From Mercurialis annua (Eukaryota; Streptophyta; Magnoliopsida; Malpighiales; Euphorbiaceae), in NCBI RefSeq assembly GCF_937616625.2, contig NC_065575.1, positions 8,129,501-8,193,500 of the forward strand: DNA of 64,000 nucleotides, written 5' to 3'. Shown piece after piece: positions 1 through 11,577 of this stretch. The number at the start of each line of letters is the position of its first letter. Positions within the stretch are counted from its first letter, which is position 1. The position numbers and the translations under genes were made by a program. Below the pieces are notes generated by a model. That model was not told the DNA's origin. It was given only the letters and a program-made list of their open reading frames with translations, and searched no databases.

Positions 1-1289
1 TAATTTCAAACACATTTTTAATTTTCATCTTATAAAAACAGCAGCCCATAATTTTTAAAATAATATTTTCCATTATTTTAACCATTAAAACCGAAATAAC
101 AATTAATAATCAAAACCGACTATTAATCCGTCAAAACACTTCACAAAAATCATTTAAACTCCACAAATAATTATCAAACATATTTCATAAATTTTTCATG
201 AATAGTTTCTTCCCAGAAATTAAAAATGACAAAAATACCCTTTTCAACAATTTTTACCGAATAGAGTTATTAAAAATCAAAACCGATTAACAACCCATTA
301 AAAATTCACCATTAAACATTTATTCATCATCATCCACAAATATAACTCATCCATAAATAAAATTATTTCCAGAAATTAAAAATCCATTTATTTACCCTTT
401 TTAAGCTATTTTTAAGTTTTAAAACAATTAAAAATCGAAACTCCAACCATTAAATTAATACCCGAATTAATTAATATTTTTAATCCACAAAAATCACTCT
501 TTAAAGCGCATTTTAACTTCATCATTTAGATCAGCCCATAAATTTAAATAAATAATTTAATTTTACGTAAAAATTTATTTAAAACCGAAACCCACATAAA
601 CAACAACCAAAACTAGTTAATCAACCATCAAACACCAATATTTAACCATCCTAAGCATGTTTCTAAGATTCATCAACATCAGCAACTAAAAGTAAAGATT
701 TGAGCTTGAAATTATACCTCAAACGAACATGCAAATATATATAAACGATCTACGCAATATTCCCGACAATTTTTGTTAAGAAAATTTTGAGAGAAAATGG
801 AAGAATAAAATTTTGTGTTGTGAGCTATGGAGTATTCGGCATCCACACTCAAATGGAGAAGAAGATGAATTAACTTGGGCATCAAGACTTATCTAGGGAA
901 ATATCTAGATATTATTCCATGTTTCAATTATTTACAAGTTTGTCATTATGACATTCTTGCAAATAATTCGAACTCTATGGGCAAAAAAAATTCAACTTTT
1001 TCAAATACTCAAAAACATTAAAACATATCATATGGGCTGAATTAAAATATTTTTGGGTCTTTAAAAATAATTAAAATAATTATTTTGACGGTTTTTAGTG
1101 AAAAATCGCAAAATTCACTTTTAACACGTAAAATTGCCAAAAATCAAATTTAAGGCAAAACACATACCAAATCACATTTTCACCCTTATAAATTCATCAC
1201 ATGAATTTATTCACTATTTTGCGAGGTCCTAATCAATTAAAATTGGACACACACGAAAATAAACGCTAATAATTCTACGGGGTATTACA
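1..1289 (-). repeat. 3' LTR of the Ty3 chromovirus (partial)
   Basis: Base 1 aligns with base 8977 of the complete LTR, so about 1.95 kb of this LTR lies left of the window. It ends with ...GGGGTATTACA at 1289, matching the right copy. The two copies differ by scattered single-base changes and by a 139-bp segment (436-574) that only this copy keeps. Confidence 0.93.
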
Positions 1290-1303
1290 TTCACCCCTCC
1301 TTA
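1290..1303 (-). other. Polypurine tract of the Ty3 chromovirus
   Basis: Read on the minus strand this is a purine run (AAGGAGGGGTGAA) directly before the 3' LTR start TGTAATACCCC. This is the expected place for the plus-strand DNA primer. Confidence 0.8.
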
Positions 1304-1324
1304 TAAGAAATTCGTCCTCGAATT

Positions 1325-4300
1325 TCAAAACAAATTATTACCTTGAGCAAACAAGTGGGGATATCGTTTCCGCATATCCGCCTCTATTTTCCACGTACAT
1401 TCCTCAATTGTACGGCTCCTCCGGAGCACTTTTACCATAGGTATCTCCTTACTACGGAGTTTCCTAATCTGGGTTTCCACAATTTCTACAGGTTCCTCCT
1501 CATATGATAGCTCCTCGTCTATCTCAACCTCTTGAGGTTGAATAAGTCTATGAGGGTCAGGAATATACTTCCTAAGCATCGACACGTGAAACACTGGATG
1601 TACTTGCGACATCTCAGACGGTAATGCTAACTTATAAGCTACCGTTCCTATTCGCTCAATAATCTCATAAGGCCTTGCATATCTCGGCGCTAGCTTTTCT
1701 TTCTTTCCAAATCGGATTACACCTTTTGTAGGTGATATGTTAAGAAACACAAAATCTCCGATTTGAAATTCTACATCTTTTCTTTTCACATCAGCATAGC
1801 TCTTTTGCCAACTAAATGCAGTTTCTAAACGTTGCTTAATCAACTGAACTTTCTCAGACGTAATCTGTACTATTTCAGCTCCTGTCAATTTCCTTTCTCC
1901 AACTTCCTCCCAACAGATTGGAGATCTACACTTACGTCCATACAACGCCTCATACGGTGCCATTTCAATACTGGAATGATAACTATTGTTATATGAGAAC
2001 TCTACTAACGGTAGATACTCATCCCAATGGCCTCCAAAATCTAACACGCACATTCTTAACATATCCTCCAAAGTCTGGATAGTCCTTTCAGACTGTCCAT
2101 CCGTTTGGGGATGAAACGCTGTACTGAAATCTAAACGCGTTCCTAAAGCCTCTTGCAGACTTTGCCAAAATCGGGATGTAAAAACTGATCCTCGATCTGA
2201 CACAATTGACACAGGAACTCCATGTAAACCGACCACTTTGTCAATATAAATCTGTGCCAATTTTGCTGCCGTATAGGTAACCTTGATCGGAATGAAATGA
2301 GCCGACTTTGTCATTCGATCAACGATAACCCATATCGAATCAAAACCATGTTGCGACTTAGGCAATCCAACGACAAAATCCATGGTTATTCTTTCCCATT
2401 TCCATTCTGGTATTGGTAATTGTTGCAAAAATCCAAATGGTCTCTGATGTTCCAACTTCACTTGTTGGCATATCGGACACTTAGCAACAAATTCTGCTAT
2501 ATCTCTTTTCATACCATTCAACCAATACATCTGCTTAACATCGTGATACATCTTGGTAGAACCAGGACGAACACTATACTTAGATCCACGTGCCTCCATC
2601 ATAATTCTCTGTTTCAATTCCTCTACATTTGGTACGCACACCCTTGTACCAAATTTCAAAATACCATCTTTGATATTGTATTCAGAGTTCATTCCATTTT
2701 GAACTTCTGCAATAACATGCTTTAGTTGAGGATCCGTTGTCCGAAGTTCCTTAATCTGATCATTCAATGTAGGTTTAATCGTCATTTGAGCTAACAAACT
2801 CCCCAAATACGAAACCTCTAATTGAACTCCTTGATCAAACAACGAATGCACTTCTCTAATCATTGATCTCTTCTCAACTAAAGTAACATGAGCTAAACTT
2901 CCTGCTGATTTTCTGCTCAACGCGTCAGCTACTACGTTAGCTTTGCCAGGATGATACTGTATCGTACAGTCATAATCCTTTAGAAACTCCATCCACCTCC
3001 TCTGCCTGAGATTTAACTCTCTCTGATCAAATATGTATTTTAGACTCTTGTGATCAGTGAATATTTTGCATTTTGCTCCATATAAGTAATGTCTCCAAAT
3101 CTTTAATGCGAATATCACTGCTGCTAATTCTAGATCATGGGTTGGATAATTAACTTCATGCTTTTTCAACTGGCGAGAAGCATAAGCTATCACTCGATCA
3201 TGTTGCATCAGTACACATCCTAACCCGATCTTAGAAGCATCACAATAGACTGTAAGTCCATCACTACCCTCTGGTAATGCCAGAACTGGAGCTGTTGTCA
3301 AACACTCCTTCAGCTTCTGGAAACTCACTTCACATTGAACAGTCCAAATGAACTTCGCATTCTTCTGAGTTAACTTAGTTAATGGTGCAGACAACTTAGA
3401 AAAGTCTTGCACAAACCGTCTATAATAACCAGCTAAACCCAAGAAACTACGAATTTCTGTCACTGAACTTGGCCTTTTCCAATTCATCACAGCTTCAATC
3501 TTTTTAGGATCTACCTTAATCCCACTTTGAGATACTACATGTCCCAAAAATGCTACTTCTTCTAACCAAAACTCACACTTCGAGAATTTGGCATAAAGCT
3601 GATGATCTCTCAAAGTTTGTAACACAATCCTTAAGTGTTGCGCATGCTCCTCCTCTGTGCGCGAATAAATCAAGATATCATCTATGAACACTATCACGAA
3701 CTGATCTAGAAACGGTTTAAAAATCCGATTCATCAAATCCATGAAAGCCGCTGGTGCATTTGTCAATCCAAATGACATCACCAAAAATTCATAATGACCG
3801 TATCTTGTTTTGAATGCAGTCTTTGGAATATCATCATTTCTGATCTTCAACTGATGATAACCAGACCTCATATCAATCTTCGAAAAGTACCTCGCTCCTT
3901 GTAATTGATCGAATAAATCGTCAATTCTGGGTAAAGGATACTTATTCTTGATTGTGACCTTATTGAGTTGTCTGTAATCTATACAGAGCCTCATAGATCC
4001 ATCCTTCTTCTTTACAAACAACACAGGTGCTCCCCAAGGTGAGACACTTGGTCGTATAAATCCACGATCAATCAATTCTTCTAATTGATCCTTCAACTCC
4101 TTTAGTTCTGCTGGTGCCATACGATACGGAGGTATCGATATTGGACTTGTACCAGGAACTAGATCAATACAAAATTCAATTTCTCGATCTGGTGGTAATC
4201 CAGGTAACTCTTCTGGAAACACATCTGAATACTCCGACACTACTGGTACATCATTCACATTTCCAACTTCCTTCTGAATATCTCGTACCAGAGCTACAAA

Positions 4301-4564
4301 TCCTTGACATCCTTTACTTAACATCTTTCTCGCTTTCAAAGTCGAGACTAAACTCTTTGGGGTTTCCAACTTCTCTCCCCGAATAGAGATAAGTTCAGTT
4401 CTAGGTGCATGGAACGTCACTATCTTCTCTCTACAATCCACATTAGCATAATGTCGCGACAACCAATCCATTCCTAGGATGACGTCGAATTCTAAGACAT
4501 TAAGCAACAACAAATCCGCAAGCAATTCTCGCTCCCCAATTAACACAGGACACGACGGATACAC
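1325..4564 (-). pseudogene. Ty3 chromovirus pol: protease end, RT, RNase H, integrase, chromodomain
   Basis: The 1079-codon frame opens inside protease (ILGMDW motif, residues 29-34) and has no own ATG; the first codon is GTG. Reverse transcriptase follows with the catalytic FIDD at 293-296, then RNase H with D442, E479 and D504, and integrase with D729, D790 and E826. A GPY/F-like module and a chromodomain close the protein. Seen damage: the two zinc-binding histidines expected in the integrase HHCC finger are arginines (R659, R666) while C696 and C699 remain, and the GPY/F glycine is arginine (...YARPYE). The frame overlaps gag-protease by 65 bases, and protease itself is split by a frame change, so no full polyprotein can be made without a shift. 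RT and RNase H residues are intact. Confidence 0.93.
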
Positions 4565-6056
4565 TACAGTCAGTAACGTCTATGCTTTCGCCTACAGGTG
4601 TAGCTACTAACAATGGGTTTTGCAAAATCACATGTTGAATTCCTAATTTTAATGCAAAACTCGACGATACAAATGAATGCGTAGCACCGGGATCAAGTAA
4701 AATTGATGCATCATGCGAAGATATTGAAAATATACCTTGCACTACCGCATTCGATGCATTCGCCTCCTGAGGATTGATCGCAAAAACTCTAGCCTGCCCT
4801 CCGCTAGTAGTTGCTCCAGATCCTCGTCCGCCTGTGGTCCTTCCTCCACCACGATTATCAAAACCATATCCTCTTTCACGTTGTCCATTAAACACATTCA
4901 GGTTCTGTGCCTGCCCAGACACTGCAGGATATACAGGTCTAGGTTGTTGAAACACTGGTTGAACAACACTAGCACTTGAACCTTGTGGTACAGACATAGG
5001 GCATTCTCTTGAGAAATGACCTAGCTGTCCACACGTGTAACATCCTCTAGTCGCCATATAGCATGCTCCAAAATGCTTCTTTCCACAAGTTGGACATAGT
5101 GGCATCGTTCCTCCTGAACTTTGTCCACTAGAACTTGATCCAGAGGTACTGAACCTCCTATCTTTCCTATATTTCTTAAATCCTTTATGATATGGTCCAG
5201 CGAACCTATTCATATTAGAACTTGCAGTTCCTTCTCTCACATTCACTTGCTCACCAGAAACAGTGATCTTTCCAAATTGGATCAAAGTACTTTCCATCTG
5301 GCGTGCACTATCGATGATTTGCACCAAATCCTTCCTAACATCAGATAGTAATCTAATATATTCGGGTCCTAGCCCCTTAATAAACCTTGAATTCACCCTA
5401 TCTCGGTCCAACATCAGATCAGGTGTGAATCGACTCAACCTTGTGAACTCCGTCACATACTCCTGCACCGTCTTTCCTATCTTATTCAAATTCAACAGTT
5501 TCTCTCGATAATTCTCCGTTACTGAAAACGGCAGAAAGAAATCCTTAAATCGAGTGACAAAATCATTCCAAGTCATCTCTCCCATACTTTGTTGAATATG
5601 CCTTTGGAACCAATCCTTAGCAGATCCTTTTACTGACATCTCCACCATCAGTATATACTGTCTTTCAATAGCATTAAGACATCTAGCGTTCATTTCTACT
5701 TCCTCTAAGAAATCTAACGCATCATTCGATCCATCAAACTTCATGGGCTTGAGCCTCATGTAATCCATAACGAGATCACGATCAACGTTAGCACCAACTC
5801 GCTGCTGTTGGTAATCCAACTGCTCTCTGTGCATATTTTGCACTTCCGCTTGATTCGTTTGCATGGCTGCTATGCCAGCTAAAAATTGTTCGAAATCAAA
5901 GCCCGGAATATTAAAATTAGGCCCACAGCCTCTACCACGACCGCGACCACGTCCACGACCACGACCTTCGCCTGCTGCGGGTATCGCATCGTTATGAACG
6001 GACTCCTCATCATGAGCGTTCTCCTCTTGAACGTTTTCATCATGCTGATCAGCCAT
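4500..6056 (-). pseudogene. Ty3 chromovirus gag and start of protease
   Basis: The likely start is the ATG at 6056 (MADQHDE), three codons inside the longest frame. Numbered from that longer frame, there is an Arg-Gly repeat (34-46), a retrotransposon gag domain (about 105-265), a variant Cys motif (324-335) and a CCHC knuckle CYTCGQLGHFSREC (342-355). The protease active site LLDPGATHSF (458-467) is still in this frame. The frame then runs into out-of-frame sequence and stops at 4500, while the rest of protease continues in the pol frame. Tekay elements normally have one continuous gag-pol frame, so I read this as an inactivating indel between about 4579 and 4500, but programmed frameshifting cannot be ruled out from one copy. 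Confidence 0.9.
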
Positions 6057-6133
6057 TCTGATCAAAGCACATCGTCTACTAAGAATCTATCTACGCGTTC
6101 TAATCGTATACTATCGCAACTAATCACCACAAT

Positions 6134-6676
6134 TAGGGGTGTGCAGTATTCGGTTCAAACCGAATTAACCGACCGAACCAAACCGAAATTTTAATTTGGT
6201 TTGGTTTTTGGTTAATTCGGTTTGGTTTCGGTTTTCATTTTTAAAAAGTTTGGTTAATTCGGTTCGGTTCGGTTTTGGCTATGAAATTTCCGAATTAACC
6301 GAACCGACCGAAATAACCGAATTATATATATTAATTGTGTTATTTTTGTAATTCTTTTAAAAAAATTAAAGTAATTTTGTAATTTTTTTAGAATTTAATT
6401 ACTAAAACTCCTAAAATTATACTTAAATTATTAATTAGTATTAAAATTCTTGTTATTTATTTTATTTTTTATTTTTTAATAATTAATTTTAATAAAATTT
6501 TGTTATTTCGGTTAACCGAAATAACCGACCGAACCGAAATATTATTTCGGTTCGGTTTCGGTTCGGTTTTAATATAGTTCGGTTCGGTTTCGGTTTTGAA
6601 AATTTCTAACATTTCGGGTTCGGTTAATTCGGTTTCGGTTCGGTTCGGTGACCGAACCGACCGATGCACACCCCTA
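6134..6676. mobile_element. hAT-type MITE inserted in the Ty3 leader
   Basis: The 543-bp element has perfect 12-bp inverted ends TAGGGGTGTGCA and an 8-bp target duplication accacaat (6126-6133 and 6677-6684), which is the hAT signature. The inside is rich in CGGTTCGGTT/AACCGAACCG blocks and has no credible coding capacity. It lies between the gag start (6056) and the primer-binding site of the chromovirus. Eroded relatives appear at about 55989 and 56745. Confidence 0.93.
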
Positions 6677-6684
6677 ACCACAAT

Positions 6685-7013
6685 CACACAATCTAAGCAA
6701 ACATACAGACTCACTCCTAGAGCGAAGCTGAGAATACTTAAAAACAAATGATGACTTAACAAATGACATGACTGGAAACCTATATGTTGCAGTAGACTCT
6801 ATATCAATTCCTCAATCCTAAGGTCAACTTAGTGCTAAGGTACCTAGGGATCAACAACTAATACCACCTTTACTATCAACCACTTTTCGACTATCACTCA
6901 GTCAGTGGAAATGATACCATCTTTCATTACTCCTTTCACATATTAGTAATGGTTTAAGACTATAAACCATCATTTTGATATCAAACTCAACAATGGCCCA
7001 CTTTTCGACCATT
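6685..7013 (-). other. Untranslated leader of the Ty3 chromovirus
   Basis: This stretch lies between the hAT MITE and the primer-binding site. I see no coding region in it. Confidence 0.6.
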
Positions 7014-7025
7014 GCTCTGATACCA
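7014..7025 (-). other. Primer-binding site, initiator Met-tRNA
   Basis: On the minus strand the sequence is TGGTATCAGAGC, the complement of the 3' end of plant initiator methionine tRNA, four bases inside the LTR boundary at 7030. Confidence 0.92.
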
Positions 7026-7029
7026 CCTT

Positions 7030-10000
7030 TGTCATGACCCGATCCTCGGCGTCGAGACCAGCGCTAGGGAATGGGAGTGGTTGCTCCGAAACCCGTAGCA
7101 AGCCTTAAAAATACATTAAAAATCACTTAAAAAATTTCGCGGAACTCAAATCATTTTCGAACATTTTAAAATCGCAGTTTAAAACGTTCTAATAAAAATT
7201 ACCATTAAAACATGCACATAATTTTCTCTTTAATTATTGCATTTTAGTTTTCAAAACCATTTCATTATGGTTTATCATGCATCTCATTATGCATACCACC
7301 TTACTATGGTAATTACTGCATTTCACTATGCAGGCCATTTCATTATGGACTTAACCGCATTTCATTATGCAGACCATTTCATTATGGATTTAACTGCATT
7401 TCATTATGCAGATGCGTTCGTCGCATTTTATACTCGTGCAGTCGCTCGGACTTTCGCACAGCATTCACATTACATTATATCAGAGTTTAAGCGTTATAAT
7501 AAAATATAAAGCATAATTAAGTCCAACGGCTACTAAGGTATCATCGTTCATTTATTCTAACTACTGCAACTCTAGACGCATAAAGGAAAGTCATTCTCAC
7601 TTTATTCAAGCTAGGAATTTCCGGAACAAGAAATTGGAAATCCGCACCTCAAACTACTCGCCTGTAAAAATTATAAATTCAACGGGGTCAGTTATAAAAA
7701 CTGAGTGAATGCGTACAACATGTACTAATAAACATTAATATAAAAGCAATGCATTCCAGATTACCGATTCATATGAAACCCTAAATCATGATTCATGTTC
7801 CTATATGCTTTCAAAACAGGAAACATAAATATTCCACATCATTTCACCACATTACGGGTTAACCTTTATTTTTCATGGCCGTATTTATTCATTTCTTTTT
7901 GTACTCTAGCCTGTCAAATCCGATCAATCATCTTTTACGTATTTCATTATACAACGGATTTCGGCAGTACATATATACCGTCGCCATTTCACTTTTTTAA
8001 TAAAGGTTCAACCTCTCAGATCTCGGCAGTTTCTCTTTACTGGCTTTGGTCGTCTATATTCCGTTGCCTCTGAAGATCTGTTCATACAGAGTCTAGGCCG
8101 TCGGCTGACTTTCCAGGCCGTCGCCAAGATTCACACAGCACATTCACATGCAACCCATTCTAAATGCAATACCGGTGATCACACAGCACTATTGCTCGCC
8201 CAATAGTAAGCATGTTTCAATGAATCTAAATCGGTTTCAAAACTATGTATAATAGTTCATGCGATTTAAATTCAAAATAAAATAAAGCATTTGCAAATCA
8301 TGTAAAGCAGTTCGCAATATTTTTAATACTAATATTTAGCAGTATAAGTTGTAAACACACTCACAGTACTCGCTTATTCCAAATATAAAAATATCACCCG
8401 TCGAATATCAAAACCTTCGTTCGCCGGTTTCCGCGACAAAACTCGCTGGATCTAATTTAGAGATTAAATATTAATAAATGTAATAACTCTAAATTGTAGG
8501 ATATACTCTAGACCGACTCAACCATATAAACCACATAATCACATAACCAAATTTGATTCCGACTATCTCTTTCCGCGTCATCGTATTTCTATACGATACA
8601 CCACATAATTTATTTATTTCATTAAATAAACATAGAATTATAACTCCATATAATTTTAACACACATTCAATTCACATAATTTTCTAAAAATACATTTTTA
8701 GAAAATCTCAACAAATATACCACAATTCAAAAATAACCAAAAATATTTTTCCGTAAAATATTTTTGACCCGGGGCTCGGCCCCCCCTTATTTTCTGCCAA
8801 AAACATTTCGGCACTAACTGCTGCCAACTGAGCTTAGGACTGAGCCACCATGCTCTATCCCCTCTACTCACATTTCGGTCACCGTATTCCGGTGGTTTTG
8901 GCCGGAAAACTCAGAAAAGCTAAAAACGCTTAAAAATTCATTTTAAGCCATTTTTTACACCGAAATTCACCAAAATTAATTTCAAACACATTTTTAATTT
9001 TCATCTTATAAAAACAGCAGCTCATAATTTTTAAAATAATATTTTCCATTATTTTAACCATTAAAACCGAAATAACAATTAATAATCAAAACCGACTATT
9101 AATCCGTCAAAACACTTCACAAAAATCATTTAAACTCCACAAATAATTATCAAACATATTTCATAAATTTTTCATGAATAGTTTCTGCCCAGAAATTAAA
9201 AATGACAAAAATACCCTTTTTCAACAATTTTTACCGAATAGAGTTATTAAAAATCAAAACCGATTAACAACCCATTAAAAATTCACCATTAAACATTTAT
9301 TCATCATCATCCACAAATATAACTCATCCATAAATAAAATTATTTCCAGAAATTAAAAATTCATTTATTTACCCTTTTTAAGCTATTTTTTAAGCTTTTA
9401 AAACAATTAAAAATTTATTTAAAACCGAAACCCACATAAACAACAACCAAAACTAGTTAATCAACCATCAAACACCAATATTTAACCATCCCAAGCATGT
9501 TTCTAAGATTCATCAACATCAGCAACTAAAAGTAAAGATTTGAGTTTGAAATTATACCTCAAACGAACATGCAAATATATATAAACGATCTACGCAATAT
9601 TCCCGACAATTTTTGTTAAGAAAATTTTGAGAGAAAATGGAAGAATAAAATTTTGTGTTGTGAGCTATGGAGTATTCGGCATCCACACTCAAATGGAGAA
9701 GAAGATGAATTAACTTGGGCATCAAGACTTATCTAGGGAAATATCTAGATATTATTCCATGTTTCAATTATTTACAAGTTTGTCATTATGACATTCTTGT
9801 AAATAATTCGAACTCTAGGGGCAAAAAAAATTCAACTTTTTCAAATACTCAAAAACATTAAAACATATCATATGGGCTGAATTAAAATATTTTTGGGCCT
9901 TTAAAAATAATTAAAATAATTATTTTGACGGTTTTTAGTGAAAAATCGCAAAATTCACTTTTAACACGTAAAATTGCCAAAAAATCAAATTTAAGGCAAA

Positions 10001-10129
10001 ACACATACAAAATCACATTTTCACCCTTATAAATTCATCACGTGAATTTATTCACTATTTTCAAGGTCCTAATCAATTAAAATTGGACACACACGAAAAT
10101 AAACGCTAATAATTCTACGGGGTATTACA
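7030..10129 (-). repeat. 5' LTR of the Ty3 chromovirus, 3100 bp
   Basis: Bounded by TGTCATGACCC (7030) and GGGGTATTACA (10129). The last 1153 bp match 1-1289, with a 139-bp deletion near 9411 relative to that copy. It contains a small array of about 39-bp repeats near 7237-7415. No gene is seen in it; the open frames here have no recognisable protein similarity. Confidence 0.93.
7237..7415. repeat. 39-bp minisatellite-like array inside the LTR
   Basis: Two near-identical 39-bp units (7330-7368 and 7369-7407) alternate CATTTCATTATGG and GCATTTCATTATGCAG. They are preceded by two or more eroded units that reach back to about 7237. The open frame across it is a by-product of the repeat. Confidence 0.75.
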
Positions 10130-10329
10130 CTTTTTGTATGTCGATTTTTTCTTATAAAACAAAAAAAAATTGATGTTGCATTTCCTGTGAAATTCATTTT
10201 TTTGGTTTTTTTTTGTTTTTGAAAATCTCATAATCATTAATAAAGATCCGAAATAGTAATAAAGATCTGAAACAGTTAGAGTAGTAATAAATTTAGAAAA
10301 AGAAAAACCATTCCTCATAACCTATAATG
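10130..10329. other. Flank between the Ty3 LTR and the LINE-type relic
   Basis: AT-rich with several A and T runs. I see no gene. Confidence 0.5.
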
Positions 10330-11313
10330 GAACGAGTTAGATTGCTTTGCTATTGCTAACACATGCGCTGTCTGATTCACAGATCGCCTTACAAATTAAA
10401 AAGACAAATTATTAAAGTGCTTCGCTAAACTAGATACATCTTCCACAATCAAATCCGGCTCAATCGAATTCGGGTTGCGAATCTCCAAGACAACCTCTAA
10501 AGCATTCGACTCTATTACAAAATTATCACACCCGCGAAGCCAACTCAAGGCTTCTCTAATTCCCATCATTTCAGCCCGCCTAGGACTAAAATCACCATGT
10601 ATGCAGACCATGCAAGCCCTAATAACAGACCCCACGCAATCGCTCACCACAATTCTAATGCCGACATTATGCTTCTTTCTGAACACGGCCGCATCGACGC
10701 TAACTTTCCAAAGGCCATTTATTGGACAAGACCAACGAACAGCCCCTTCTCCCGGTTGAACTCCTACTGCTCTAAACTATCTCATCGAATTGTTTGCCGC
10801 CTGCCAAGCCACCAGCTGACTACTAGCAGCAGCACTATAGATGCAGCACACCCTCCTTTCTTCTTCCAAACAGCTGCATTACGATTTAACCAGAGGTTCT
10901 GATAGGAGTAAAATTACTCCTATATTCCGAGTCGTTTCTACGCATCTTTAATCACTTTTATCGTATTATTCATACATTATTTAGTGTTTTTATGCTTTAT
11001 GGTGTGTGTTAGTATTTCAAGGATTATTTAGGGATTATGGAGCGTTTTGAGCAATAAAGAGTATAAATCGTGGATTAGATCGAAGTCGTGAAGCTTGGGA
11101 ATGAAGAGAGCACATTTGCACACATGAAAATCTGACCCTGACGCATTCATTGACAATGTTGGAGCAGTTAAAGACTTCGAATGACTTTATGATCTTCATA
11201 AGAAATAAAGTAGACATCCTAAGCTTTCCAACGGTTCAAGAACCGACTCATTTGGAATTTTCTACATTGAGTTATAAAGTTTTGAAGTTGGTAGTTTTGC
11301 AGCTGGAATCATG

Positions 11314-11449
11314 TCTCGAACGAGAATTTCAGGTCTCGAACGAGACCTTCGAAATTTAGCTCAGTGACAGCTTTTTCGTACAAAAAACGCATCGAAACTT
11401 CAATTTAAGGCATGTCTCGAATGAGACATGCATTGTCTCGAACGAGACA
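11314..11449. repeat. Array of four TCTCGAACGAGA palindromes in the solo LTR U3
   Basis: Inverted repeats at 11314-11325, 11332-11347, 11411-11430 (centre varies) and 11434-11449 share TCTCG-A-A-CGAGA cores with longer matching arms. They end about 120 bp upstream of the TATA box. The related LTRs at 21138 and 25717 have a palindrome array in the same place with different arms. Confidence 0.88.
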
Positions 11450-11569
11450 TGTAAAAAAGGGCTGTATCCGAGTTGAATTTGGATATTTCTCCTACTTCGA
11501 CTCCAACCGAAACTCCTATTACAAATTTGATTTGTAAAACGAATTTGGAGACTCCAGAACTACCTCCAC

Positions 11570-11577
11570 TATATAAA
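11570..11577 (+). promoter_or_regulatory. TATA box of the solo LTR
   Basis: TATATAAA lies downstream of the palindrome array, in the same relative place as the TATA box of the intact Athila-type LTRs. Confidence 0.7.

Larger units (their letters stand above)
1..10129 (-). mobile_element. Ty3 chromovirus LTR retrotransposon, Tekay/Del type, left LTR truncated by window
   Basis: In minus-strand order the element has a 5' LTR (7030-10129), a primer-binding site for initiator Met-tRNA (7014-7025), a leader, gag with the start of protease (to 4500), pol (protease end, RT, RNase H, integrase, chromodomain; to 1325), a polypurine tract and a 3' LTR (1-1289, cut by the window). LTR ends are TGTAATACCCC...GTCATGACA. 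The order of domains, the C-terminal chromodomain and the long LTRs are those of the Tekay (Del) lineage. The copy is defective: gag and pol are out of frame, integrase residues are replaced and a hAT MITE sits in the leader. The target duplication cannot be checked because the left end lies outside. Confidence 0.93.

Noticed and set aside
6469..6762. 97-residue open frame on the minus strand
   Set aside because: It runs through the CGGTT-rich hAT MITE and is repeat-derived.
7330..7410. CRISPR-like spacing of repeats
   Set aside because: Eukaryotic context and only two units without unique spacers.
7237..7509. Repetitive 90-residue open frame in the LTR
   Set aside because: Product of a 39-bp (13-codon) repeat; no signal of a protein.
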